A stretch of DNA of 64,000 nt from positions 5,696,001 through 5,760,000 of the forward strand of contig JAQISU010000169.1 in NCBI GenBank assembly GCA_029339505.1, in the 5' to 3' direction. Shown here one piece after another: positions 34,475 to 46,262 of this stretch. The position numbers were made by a program, and so were the translations under genes. The first letter of the stretch is position 1; each line of letters begins with the position of its first letter. The notes below the pieces were generated by a model, which did no database searches, was not told where the DNA came from, and saw nothing but the letters and a program-made list of their open reading frames with translations. The DNA is from Unio delphinus (lineage: Eukaryota > Mollusca > Bivalvia > Unionida > Unionidae).

Positions 34475-36929
34475 TGCAAAGTTTTAAGTAAAGGGTTCAT
34501 AAAATGTTGTGCTTTATGGTAGGTACGTTTTAGTGTACATGTATGACAGTATTCAAAATGCAGTTTTTCTCCACTAATGATGGATCCTATATTCACTGCA
34601 TAACAACTAGATTTATCATAAAGGGCCCTGATCATGACAATTTGTATGGCAGGACAGTAGAATAAAGCACGTAAGCTGAAAAGCAAAATTTGGAGATGAA
34701 GGCCATTCAGGAGTCGAACTAATCTGATGATGACACAGAATACTTGAAATGCAACTCATTCAATGTCTTGTCTTGCACAATAACTTTAATTTTAATCCAA
34801 TATTCTTTAGTGAAAATTATGCTGTGGTGAGAAATGTTAAAACATGCAATCAGAGTCCATAACTTTTCAAAATAATAAGGAATACTTTAAAAAAATTAAT
34901 TCTAGGTCTTATCAACAAAGCTGTGGTTCAAATCTGTTTGAAATTCAACAGTGCTTAACAGATTAACCACATGCGCCAAGTTTATGGGGTATGAGGTAGT
35001 ATCCTACTTCCAAGGTTGTCATGGTCATGCATGATAAACTAAAGTGGGTGGTGTTATAGAAAGGTAGACAGATTTTGCTCTACAATGATACCCAATAATT
35101 CTGTCGAAAAACCTAATTTTTGAGTCGGAATCCAATTTTGTGTTTAGGTTTTAGACTTTAAAGCCTCAGATCTAAGACAGACCAATCTGAAGTGCACACA
35201 GACAGGTGAACCTGTGCAAAAAGTAGGTTAAGGTGGACATTTTGAAAAAGGAGTCTTCTCCATATGAAAATTAAGGCAACAAAAAAGAACAAAAAAAAAA
35301 GTCAAACTTTTCACCTTCTCCTCATGCGCCAACAACTAACCAATGGAAAACGTATTTTTAAAACACAACTAGGCATTGGTCTAATGGAAAATTGCTTGGA
35401 AGTTGATGTATTAGAATCTATTCAGAAATAGTCCTTAAAATGTGTTTCCTACTTGCATTATTTCATGCAAAAACAGCAAAAACCTCCAGGGGTTAATGTG
35501 TTAATAAAGTTATGCAGCAGAAACAAAGTTAAGATGAAAATCAGGGGCCACAGCTCCAATATGAGGTCATGTCATGCTGGAAATGAAACCAACTTAAGGT
35601 CAGTCAGTGCCGAGGAGCATATCAAATTAGGTATGAACTCATCAATAGTGTAAAATGTCAAAAAAAAACAAAAAAGGGCAGGCAATCCAAGACCATAGTT
35701 CTTGTAATGCTTTAAGTAAATAAATTATAGGAATCAAAGGGTGTTATTGGCACAGAACACATCAATCATCTATTTTATAAACATTTTCAAAATTCATCAG
35801 ATTCCAATTTGAAACCTTTGTTACAACTAAAGGAAGAGCATCTAAGATATTGCAAAATCTACCAAAAAATCCCAAGTTTTTTTTTTAAATTAACATTTTT
35901 CAAGTTTTAGAATTTCTAAATCGGAAATGTGAACTCCATATTTATAGTCATAGCACATCAGCAAGTCAATATCTTTTTTTCTTCAAAATAATCAGAAACT
36001 TTCATGCAATCTTATTCTTCTTTATCATCTTATTGAAGTCACAAGTCTCATACAACACAACACCTGTGCAACAAAACTCCTATACAACACAACTCCTGTA
36101 CAACAATTCAGTGCACTTGAAAATTTTTTAATTTGGGAAATGTTTATGAAGTTAGAGCTCATAGTATATGCAAATAAATAAATGTCATAAACAGTGTACT
36201 GATCTAATGTATAGACAAAAGTTATCTCCCTTTGTCTTAAAATTTTTTTTTTTACAGCAGATTTCAATATTTGTGAATCCTGCTGCTTGATTCTGTGTAA
36301 AATTTATATTTAGTTCAAGAAACAATATGCTTTATTGAAATTTGCCACAATTTAACTCCAGGAAAAAAGAAAGTTTCTGAACATGTGCAGTAAAGGAATT
36401 TACCGAATATGAACAGAATATAAGAGGCAAAGGTTATTTACCGTTAAGTCATTTTTTTGTCAGGATGACAGTCTGTTTGAAGAAGGACTTGTAATTATAC
36501 CACCTGTGATCAATAATGCTGATCTGTTAATTAATTTGGAGTACTGGTCAGTAACATCAAATATAAAATTAGACAAAATGTGACAAAGAAGCACCATGCC
36601 TACTAATAATACTTCTGAGGAATATCAGTTTATTAATACATTTGGTTGGTTGATTACACATGAATCTTCTCATAGCATCAGGCCCCAGAAATTCCTGCAT
36701 GTTCTTTAGTCTCCATCAACTGTTAAAACTTTTTTTTCTTCCTGCAGTCACACACAAGCTCTTATTAGACTAAGGATTATCTTAATTACTTTGACTTTGA
36801 TAATAGTCTAAGCAAGTCCATAATAATGTAGCAGTCAACACATTTGCTTTCATTTTATAGGCAAATTTTGTTTTGTATAATGTTCAATATGAATCTTGTA
36901 ACTGCAGAGCATGAAAAATTCTGCATCCA
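34475..36929. other. Long spacer without recognised features
   Basis: About 2.4 kb. A small tandem CCTATACAACACAACTCCTG-type repeat occurs near 36050-36110. No supported exon or mobile element. Confidence 0.4.
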
Positions 36930-37605
36930 GAGCTAAGGTTCTACCAAATACAGGTTCTTGGGATACCATACATTGAATTAAGGTAGCACTAGAGCTGAGG
37001 CTCTACCAAATACAGGTTCTTGGGATATCATACATTGAATTAAGGTAGGACTAGAGGCGAGGTTCTACCAAATACAGGCTATGGGATACCATACACTGAA
37101 TGAAGGTAGCACTAGAGCTGAGGTTCTACCATATACAGGCCTTGAGATATCATACATTGAATGAAGGTAGCACTAAAGCTGAGGTTCTACCAAATACAGG
37201 CCTTGGGATACCATACATTGAATGAAGGTAGCACTAGAGCTGAGGTTCTACCAAATACAGGCTATGGGATACCATACATTGAATGAAGGTAGCACTAGAG
37301 CTGAGGTTCTACCAAATACAGGCCTTGATATATCATACATTGAATGAAAGTAGCACTAGAGCTGAGGTTCTACCAAATACAGGCCTTGGGATATCATACA
37401 TTGAATGAAGGTAGCACTAGAGCTGAGGTTCTACCAAATACAGGCCTTGGGATATCATACATTGAATGAAGGTAGCACTAGAGCTAAGGTTCTACCAAAT
37501 ACAGGCCTTGGGATATCATACATCGAATGAAGGTAGCACTAGAGCTGAGGTTCAACCAAATACAGGCCATGGGATATCATACATTGAATGAAGGTAGCAG
37601 TAGAG
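36930..37605. repeat. 61-bp minisatellite, about 11 copies
   Basis: The unit contains GAGGTTCTACCAAATACAGG, GGGATATCATACATTGAATG and AAGGTAGCACTAGAGCT. Period 61 was checked at 37199 and 37260. Copies differ at a few fixed sites (CCTTGGG, CTATGGG, TTCTTGGG), defining subtypes. Confidence 0.95.
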
Positions 37606-37749
37606 CTCAGCAGCTACACAGCACTGGCACTGGTTTTCATTTTTCTTCAAATTGTAATCCATAAATATGTCACAATGTACAACAAGAATATTAATAACCA
37701 TTTCTACGATACTTTGCAAGTGTCTGACAGTACAATTTAGGAAAATATT

Positions 37750-38065
37750 TAGATTTATATCAATTCTATGATGAGATTTATATCAATTCTATGAGATTTA
37801 TATCAATTCTATGATGACATGTATATCAATTCTATGAGATTTATATCAATTCTATGATAAGATATCAATTCTATGAGATTTATATCAATTCTATGATAAG
37901 ATATCAATTCTATGAGATTTATATCAATTCTATGATGAGATTTATATCAATTCTATAGGATTTATATCAATTCTATGATGAGATTTATATCAATTCTATG
38001 AGATTTATATCAATTCTATAAGATTTATATCAATTCTATGAGGTTTATATCAATTCTATGAGATT
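37750..38065. repeat. About 20-bp minisatellite with length variants
   Basis: AGATTTATATCAATTCTATG is repeated with optional ATG or ATA insertions, giving units of 17-23 bp that alternate in a partly regular order. Confidence 0.93.
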
Positions 38066-38780
38066 TTATTTTTTACTGGGGGTCACACATATCAATTGTG
38101 ATTTGGGTTCACTTTTAGTATGTACTAATATTGGAAGATTGTTTAGAATATACATAAACATTGACTAAATTGATTATTATTTTATTCCATTAACATATTT
38201 GGTCCAAAATGCAACTGTCAATATATGCAAGCAAGGTATCGTCTTATGGTTCAAAATATTACACACACACAAAAAAGTAATGGAGAAGAAATTAATAATT
38301 TTGCAACAAATGGAACTTCCGAGATAAAAACTGTAAGACGGTCCAAAATTGTGGGCTATGTTTCCTCACAAACTGAGATATCACAAGTACAAATACTTCG
38401 TACAAAAGAAAAGGAGAAGTCTTGTAGGTGACTTTCACATCATATCGGCTTCGTATGTGGCTACAGGTAATACAGCTGGGTTTTAACTTCACATTTTTTA
38501 TTATTATTCAAGAGCATTATTCAAGTGTAAAAATATATTGTAAAAACCTTAAAATCCAAGTGTATTTTTAATACAAAATTTACAAGGATTACATAACAAA
38601 AATGAGGGCTATTTCAGAGTTGATCAGATTGTTCAGCAGGCAACACGACCAAAATTGGTCATAATACCTGGAATCCAATCAGAATACCCATTGCAATCCA
38701 ACATGAATGTGATCTGTCATTGTTTTTCTTGTTATCTGTTTTTGAAGGATATCTTTTCCAAGTCATTTATTGGTTAAAAT
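38066..38780. other. Spacer without recognised features
   Basis: AT-rich, no supported exon or repeat family. Confidence 0.35.
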
Positions 38781-38791
38781 CTCTCTCTCTA

Positions 38792-38862
<71 letters not shown>
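38781..38862. repeat. Compound (CT)n-(CA)n microsatellite
   Basis: A CT run at about 38781-38816 is followed by a CA run to 38862 with one interruption. Confidence 0.97.
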
Positions 38863-38864
<2 letters not shown>

Positions 38865-40159
38865 GTATAAATATGCCACATGCATTATATTCCTTACCAA
38901 TAGCTTGGTCATCTATCAGTTTCATGCCTAATTCCATAGCAGATAAAACAATATTTCAGTCTTCATGTCCACCAAGCTGGATATAGCATGCAGTCTGAGG
39001 AGAGACTGTCTTTTGATTGAGTGCTATTTCATATACCAGATACATGAATTAGTCTTCATGTCCACCAAGATGGATATTTTAACACCGAGAATAAACTCTT
39101 TCTTAAACAGCTATTATTGAAATATGAAAGTTGATGATGATAATGACCTGAATTTGATTGTGTGAAAGTTAATTTCCTTAAATTGTTCTGTGGGCTTTCT
39201 GACAGCAATTATAAGTAATTACAAACCGAAATCAGTCTGTCTCCCTTTGGCAAGTATTTATTAATTTTGAAGAGCAAATGCAACATGTTTGTACAAGCTT
39301 GATCAAAAGAATTGGAAACCTGCAGAACTATGGACTTCCAATGAAAAATTTTGGCAAAATTCTCTATGGAACATCCTGTATCAAAGAGAAATGTAGGTCA
39401 GTCCTCAATTAGCAATGGATCATGAACATGATTGGAAACATTGTTCTAGTGCTGCAAAAGTTCATTCTCTATTTCAAGTTGGGTAAGTGAATTTTCAACC
39501 CCAGCTCCTGCTGCCTCAACTTGTGTTATTGTTAATTTAAATTATGACTCGATGCCTGACTTCATCAAAATACTAAAATTTCAATGGCTTACAACACTAG
39601 TGCAAACTGTCATACACAGATTTAAAACAAAACCAAGCATGCCTTCTTTTTCTCCAAAAACGAACTCTTCAGAATAATGCCTTGGTATATTACTGGTTCA
39701 AACAGACTGGAAAATTATACAGCATTAGTGATTCATTAATATTTATGCTGGTTCAGAAAAACACAACAATAATAGCTCTAATGATAATGAAATTCTATTC
39801 ACGATTCCAATCTGCAACAGATACATGTAAGAGAAGCTGCAGAGTAATTTACTCTGGCATGCAATGTGTCACTTGCAAAATAATTTTCGTCTTCACCTTA
39901 TATCTTCCGCAAACTGCCCTGGTTTAAGAGACCAACTGATTAATTTTCAAGCTAGTTTGTGAAAAGCATCACCAAATGCAATTTTGCCTTAATGAGACAA
40001 TTTTTTTAAAAAAGCAATCATATGTGTGTTAAGAAATCATAACAAGAGGCTCAAATGTGTGTTTTATCACTCACCATGCTTATATAACTATAGCTGGCCA
40101 TTCTGAATTAAACCTGTTTATGTATTAGTGTAAGAACACATTCTGTGAATAGTATCTCC
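38863..40159. other. Spacer with one short direct repeat
   Basis: GTCTTCATGTCCACCAAG(C/A)TGGATAT occurs at about 38960 and 39053. Otherwise unrecognised. Confidence 0.4.
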
Positions 40160-40491
40160 CTGAATCAGCCCAAGACCCTGATGATGGAAGCATAGATTCC
40201 AAGTTTTAACAAAATCAGATTGCAAATATGAATGTTAACATGCATCTGGTACCAAATGACATCATGATGATACAAGGCAACATGTCAAGTTTGATCAAAA
40301 TCAGATCAAAATTTATGACTTCCAACAAGATAATAAGCTGAATCAGATCCAAGATCAACTAATAAGAATCATTCTCAATTATTACTGAACTTGCAAAGCG
40401 AACCTGATGATGTACACGTATATTCCAAGTTGGATCTAAATAGATCTGAAATCTGGCCTACAGAATGGTAATCAGCCAATCTGATGGCATC
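40160..40491. repeat. R2 dispersed repeat
   Basis: Blocks such as TGATGATG(G/T)A...ATTCCAAGTT and TTGATCAAAATCAGATC recur at about 40180, 40265 and 40406, and again near 41350 (ATATTCCAAGTTAACCAAAA). Spacing is irregular, roughly 85-145 bp. Confidence 0.55.
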
Positions 40492-40988
40492 TTTGCTAGC
40501 CAAGGTTCTGATAACCCTACTTACACCTGGCAGATCGAAGAGCTATTTTGGTGCTTTGTCCTAACAACATCTATTGGATTTAATGTGATGCCTTCCTAAG
40601 TATGTAATGCCAAATAACCAATAGTGAGGTGCATTGTACATAGTCCGAAAATGGTGGAGACAATTGACCTAACTAGGATATTTTGTAAGTTTCACATTGA
40701 AATAATGACTATGTACCTGAGGGAAGCCATTACAGGTGTATTTGAATGAATAGTATTTGTGCAAACACAACCTGGCAGTGGAAAATTGTTTATTTATCAG
40801 TCCATTCAAGTTTTGTGCTCCCCTTAACTCAATCATGTAGGACCAGTGTTCAAATTTGACCAACTTAATTTTAATTGGATGTGGTGGCTTGCCACTGCAT
40901 CCAATGAAATTTACAGACCCTGAAGCACAGAAATGTCTGCTCCATATGCCAAGGTGTAGACAGGGTTATCAAAACCATGGCTAGCAAA
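40492..40988. mobile_element. 497-bp inverted-repeat element (non-autonomous DNA transposon)
   Basis: Terminal inverted repeats of about 65 bp: left TTTGCTAGCCAAGGTTCTGA, TAACCCTACTTACACCTGGC; right (reverse complement) TTTGCTAGCCATGGTTTTGA, TAACCCTGTCTACACCTTGGC. The interior is non-coding. It splits an R2 repeat. No clear target duplication could be read, so the superfamily is undecided. Confidence 0.75.
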
Positions 40989-41470
40989 ATTGATCAGATG
41001 CAAGATCACCACATCAGTAGGCCTGGATCTCAATCATAAATATTAGGTGTGGATCTCACTCTATTGAACCCATGTGAGATCCTCATATTAGCATATAAAT
41101 TCAAGTCTGATCAAAACTGGATCAGAAAAATCTCAGGTCAAATTGGATCAGGTTAAAATCTGATTAATAATATAACTTGATTTCACTTATTATCAACTTC
41201 ATCCAAGACAATTTTGATAAAAGCTTGTATCTGAAGATTATCAAATTCAAATTAAGGTAGAAATTATGGCTCCCAGAGGGGTAACAGGTTCATCCAATCA
41301 GAAGCAAAATCACCTCATTCATATGTAAGGATCTCCCTTATTGTTAAAATTATTAATGATGTAAGCATATATTCCAAGTTAACCAAAATCTGATTGGACT
41401 ATGGTCTCCAAAGTGAAAGTACAGTTAGCCAATCAAGTGCAAGATCACCTCATTCATGGATCTTGCTGAT
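40989..41470. repeat. R2 dispersed repeat (continuation)
   Basis: GATCAGATGCAAGATCACCA at about 40992, TCAGAAGCAAAATCACCTCA at about 41298 and ATCAAGTGCAAGATCACCTC at about 41434 show the R2 core. ATTCCAAGTT and GATCAAAACTGGATCAG blocks recur between. Confidence 0.55.
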
Positions 41471-42380
41471 AATTAATAATTTTTCAAAGACTTTAACGAT
41501 ACAGCTACCCCCCCCCCATGTGATCAATGCATTCCCAAGACTTTTTGGTTTCAATGACTTAATACCCTTCAGTTTAGTCAAAATCACATACTTTGTTGGA
41601 AACCTATACAAAAACATTCCAAGGTTTCTTGAAATTGGAATATAAATATTAACTACAGAGCTGTAACAAGCAATTTGTTTGTGGATTAACAATGCAAAAC
41701 AGTCACAGGGCCCTAGCCCAATTCCCTAAACCTTTAGGCTAGGTGAGCTGAATGTGCATTCATGGAATATGATACTGTTGAATTTGCATCTTTATCTGTG
41801 TAACAGTGGACAGGTGTTTACTGGAATACCTGATCAGATTTCGCCTGCCTATCAAATTCAATATAGCATTTAGTTTGATTAATATTACAAGTGCGTTCCC
41901 TTGGAACCTTGAAGTTGTACATAATTTAGAGGTGATGTATTACTAGTTATATTCGTGTAGTTCCGCAAAAAATTGACTGAAACTGAGTATCGGACAAAAA
42001 GTTCATCATACACGATATCTTCCATATTTTGTGATTCATGGCAATTTAAAAAAACCAAAATCTCCCAGCATGGAGGCCAATCAAGACTTTTGTAAGAAAC
42101 AAAACTATTAGTGTATTTGCAAGGTTTTATGTTAATATATTTGTTTTCTATATATATATATAAAAAAAGACTAGATACCATGCAATATCTTTCTTTCAAC
42201 AAGAATTTGAATTGATTAAGACAATTTCTTCATCAAGTTCAAATGTAAATACTGCTGTGCTTTAAGAATGTTTGTTTAACCAGTGATAATCCTATTGTAA
42301 TATAAATTTAATGAGAGCAACATTGAAAAAGCACACCCACCCATTGTTCAATATTTATTGACATAAATAATTGAAATTTT
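41471..42380. other. Spacer without recognised features
   Basis: A short run of C near 41510 and a (TA)n run near 42151-42160. No supported gene. Confidence 0.35.
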
Positions 42381-42399
42381 CATGCAGAAACCACTTTTC

Positions 42400-42730
42400 T
42401 TTGTTCATTTTTGACCTTTTTCCTTTGACCTCAAAATCAACAGCCCAAGTAAAAACCATCCACTAAGTTTGGTTCAGGTAGGTGATATAGAACTTAAGTT
42501 CTTGCATGGAAACAATTTTTTCTTCTTTCATTCAAAGTATAATACCAAAATCTGTACTGTTCTCAATTACCCCAAAAGCAAGTCATCTACAAAGTTTCCT
42601 GACAGTAGATGTTGGAAAAAACAAGTGTGAAATGACCATGACCATTTTGACCCTAAAATCAATATGGTTCTTCGTTATCCCAAGCACAAGCTATCTACAA
42701 AGTCTGGAAACTATAGATAGTGGACATCAT
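42400..42730. repeat. Periodic repeat with TTGACC...AAAATCAA blocks
   Basis: TTTGACCTCAAAATCAACAG with CATCCACTAAGTTTGG, then CCAAAAGCAAGTCATCTACA, then TTTTGACCCTAAAATCAATA with ACAAGCTATCTACAAAGT: a degenerate unit near 120-130 bp. Similar sequences are common in invertebrate genomes (general knowledge). Confidence 0.5.
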
Positions 42731-42821
42731 GTGCTATTCTGCAAAACCAAATTAACAGAATATGCTCCATCTTATGGTGGGCATATAAAAAACAAATTAG
42801 GGTGTATATAAATGGAAACCC

Positions 42822-42985
42822 TGTACTGAATCCCAAATCTTTACTGGAAACTCAAATCTCCTGCACTGAATCCCAAATCTACACTGAAAACCCAAATCTC
42901 CAGCACTGAATCCCAAATCTACACTGAAAACCCAAATCGCCTGCACTGAATCCCAAATCTACACTGAAAACCCAAATCTCCTGCA
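42822..42985. repeat. 40-bp minisatellite, about 4 copies
   Basis: The unit CTGCACTGAATCCCAAATCT with ACACTGAAAACCCAAATCTC is repeated four times; the first copy is diverged. Confidence 0.93.
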
Positions 42986-44397
42986 ATGGTGGGCAATTCT
43001 TTCTCTCTGAGGCTAGAAACCCCACAATATATCAAACACAAAACTAACTGACCTCAGATCAAACTCATGTGATCTACACTAATTGTTCATTTCAGGTTGT
43101 CATCAAATGTCCAACAGACATGGAGACATTTGAGGATTTGATGTGGGGTACCAAAAATCATGTACCTGAAATCCTGTCATTGGACTAGCTCCACGCAGCC
43201 TAATGTCAAAGATATATGAATGAGTTATGTTGCAGAGCTGAGGCCACACTATATCCTTCTTTCTATCAGTGTGAATTTACCTTTCATCAAGAAAGCATGT
43301 TATTTGTTATTGAAATTGGCTCTTAGACTCAGTGGTTGACAGATGAAGCTAAACAACTAATTGACCACCTGCCACTTTTAAATGGCTAGCTAGACCAACT
43401 AGCACAGTTCAGGACATGTCAGGACTGACAGGTTTACTCCTTATCTGATGACTAGTCAGATAATGAAGTTCTACTTACTTGTCCACTCATAATTATTATG
43501 TACTTCCTGGTACCTAACAACTACAAGTGACCATCTCATTTGAACTTTGGCCTTTACACTGACACAGACAGCTGTGTATAGTATTCTTCAAGGAATTTTA
43601 AACCAACAATTGCTCCTCTTGCAAGAAGATCTTACTAGTTGTATCCTTTATTTTTTGTTTCTTCTTCAATTAGCCTAATTTACACATTGCTTCAATACCA
43701 TTATTCCTTAACAGTTCGGTATCATACAGAAAATGTTTATTTGTCACCCAAAGAAATACTGTGTATATTTAAGACTAAATCAAATAAATTGCATCTTTCA
43801 TGTAAATAACTGTAAAGTAAATTATGAAATCTCCGATTTTTGGGATCCACTGATTCTGTATTAATTTTCATAACCACACCTGAGGTCATCATTTGCAATA
43901 GAAAGTAGCCATTACAGCTAGAACAACCCTTATTATGTTACATTACAGCTAAAACAACCCTTATTATGTTACATTGTAGACAGAAAATTTATAATAAGCT
44001 GCTCAATGCCAACATGTCTCCACCAAAACGTTGCAATTGTATTACATAATGCTACGTCAAACAAAGGCCATAGTTACATTAAATTATTATTTGTTAAAAA
44101 TGGTACAAGCCAGACTTAATCTAGGTGTTCCAAATGTAAAGGCATGTACCAAAGCCTATTTTGAATCCATGCTGTCCTTAAAATTTAGCAGAAATGAAAT
44201 TTATGATGATTAACATTATATGCCACTTCTGTGTATATGGTGAGAAAACAATAAAAAATTTAGGTTTCACCACATCAGAAAATTAATTGTCAGTAAGTTC
44301 AGCTGCCATAAAAAAATAGATGAAAAGTATATCAATATGTATGAAGTAACATTTTATAGCAAATCAGCAAAGAAGTGTTTATGTATGTGAAATGATG
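42986..44397. other. Spacer with one short tandem duplication
   Basis: ATTACAGCTA(G/A)AACAACCC with TTATTATGTTAC is duplicated at 43911-43975 (32-bp period). No supported exon. Confidence 0.4.
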
Positions 44398-44399
44398 TA

Positions 44400-44862
44400 C
44401 CGTATTTTCTGGCCTACAAGTCCATACTTTTTTACTTGAAAAATCGTAGCTTCGTCTTATACTCTGAATCGACTTATATATGGATTGTGTCATTGAAAGT
44501 TTATATAAGTTACGTTTGTAACTGCAGGTAATAAAATGAACTAAAACATGGATGTGCTTTCAATTATAATAAAACAAGCATGGACTGTTTATTCTGCTGT
44601 GTCAATTGATAACAGAATATAGCAGTGATTTGTTCAGAAGTAAAACCACAAGCATGTTAGCATCGGTAATGCAATTTCACGATTGCCGGCAATATAATAT
44701 CATACAATGATACCATTACTAGTGTAAAATACGAAGCCAAGATATTGACCAGGCCTCATCTTATACTCCGAATCAATTTATATATGGATGAAGGATGGAA
44801 AATAAATCAAATTAGTGAATTTGACTTATACTCTGCATTGACTTAAAGGTCTGAAAATACGG
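44400..44862. mobile_element. 463-bp MITE with CCGTATTTTC termini
   Basis: Left end CCGTATTTTCTGGCCTACAA, right end (reverse complement) CCGTATTTTCAGACCTTTAA, flanked by TA on both sides (44398-44399, 44863-44864). CTTATACTC(T/C)GAATC recurs inside (about 44457 and 44760). No coding sequence. The TA target and CCGTAT start resemble the pogo-like element at 4944-6859. Confidence 0.78.
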
Positions 44863-44864
44863 TA

Positions 44865-45400
44865 TGTAAGATCTATGTTGTGTGCACTATTGTACATATA
44901 TATAATTTGCCTTTGGTAGGCTGTATGTTGGACAACCCTGTGCTAACATAATTTCCAAACATAAATTTTCAGATTTTGCTGAAGTGACATAACAGGACAC
45001 TACCAATAAGTGAGGAGTCTGAGTGTATTTCTGGAACATGTACTACTGTTCTCAACTCTTGATCAAGTTCACTAAAGACAAAAACAAATACCACTATGGG
45101 TCTGGGACATGAACGTATCATGTGCTGGTTTCATTTTCCTTCTCAAATATACACATGTATTGAACAGGATTAGAAGGGTCAAGTTGGTATGGCAACTTTA
45201 AAGTCATGTTTTGTTTTGTTTTGAATTTGTGTGTCCTTAGGCATCTCAAGTGTACAACTAGACACATGGATGTGAACTGCCCTTTCTTCATTGAATTCCT
45301 TTATTGCATATATCTAAATCAAAGGTTAATACATTTTATAATTTTATGGGGTTGGAGTGTAAGGATGTATATGTCTGTTTAAGAAGTTGTGTACCTTGAA
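44865..45400. other. Spacer without recognised features
   Basis: AT-rich, no supported gene or repeat. Confidence 0.35.
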
Positions 45401-45830
45401 GCTTCTTTGCCTTTGAAGATTTTTCCATTTGATACATATTGTCATCATTGCAGAAATCTGAAAGCCTGTCATGCCAGGATGCTATCAAATTCTGTTAAGC
45501 AGTTTTTGAGAACAAGTAATTTAAGTATTTTCTGTTTTTAGTAACAGCAGCCATATTTGAAGCTGACTGACATAATTTATAAGTAATCAGAAGCTAGTTA
45601 TGTCTGGATGCTTTCTGTCAAATTTGGTTTGCAAAGTTCTTTTGTGAAGAAATTCAAAGGTTTCTTGGTTTTTAGTGTTGATATACATATTTTATCGTTA
45701 TTTGACATAATTTCTGCACATATTTTAAATGCTTCATGTCTTGATGTGAAACTCTACTGAATGGTTTTTGATAAGCTATTTCTTCTTTTTGCAGTGGTAG
45801 CCAAATCCAATAGCTGACTGGCATCATTTA
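45401..45830. repeat. R3 dispersed periodic repeat
   Basis: Blocks CTGTCATGCCAGGATGCTAT, TGTCTGGATGCTTTCTGTCA and TCATGTCTTGATGTGAAACT, each followed by AAATT(C/T)-type sequence, a TTTTTGAGAAC or CTTTTGTGAAG block and a TTTTTAGT(A/G) block, recur about every 130 bp. Related copies lie at 28040-28170 and 28616-28880. Confidence 0.6.
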
Positions 45831-45960
45831 TACAAAACTTTTTCACTATGACGATTTCTGTTGAATTATCATTTATACCAAACTCTTTCACTATGACGAT
45901 TTCTGTTGAATTATCATTTATACAAAACTCTTTCACCATGACGATTTCTGTTGAATTTGA
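45825..45960. repeat. 45-bp minisatellite, 3 copies
   Basis: The unit TTTCACTATGACGATTTCTG continues TTGAATTATCATTTATAC; period 45 was checked at 45851 and 45896. It yields an artefact minus-strand frame because 45 is a multiple of three. Confidence 0.95.
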
Positions 45961-46069
45961 TAACATTATGTCGAATTATCTTTGATAAGATTTTCATGTC
46001 CAGGTTGGCTAAATATAATGGAAAATATTTAAAAGTTAGCAAACAACAAATAAAAATCATTTTAATATA

Positions 46070-46262
46070 TATCCAACATAACATAGATGGTAGTATTATA
46101 CAATATTTAGAATCATTTATCCAACATAACATAGATGTAGTATTATACAATATTTAGAATCATTTATCCAACATAACATAGATGTATTATACAATATTTA
46201 GAATCATTTATCCAACATAACATAGATGTAGTATTATACAATATTTAGAATCATTTATCCAA
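46070..46262. repeat. About 47-bp minisatellite, 4 copies
   Basis: The unit ATTTATCCAACATAACATAG continues ATGTAGTATTATACAATATT and TAGAATC. One copy lacks TAG and the first has an extra G. Confidence 0.94.
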
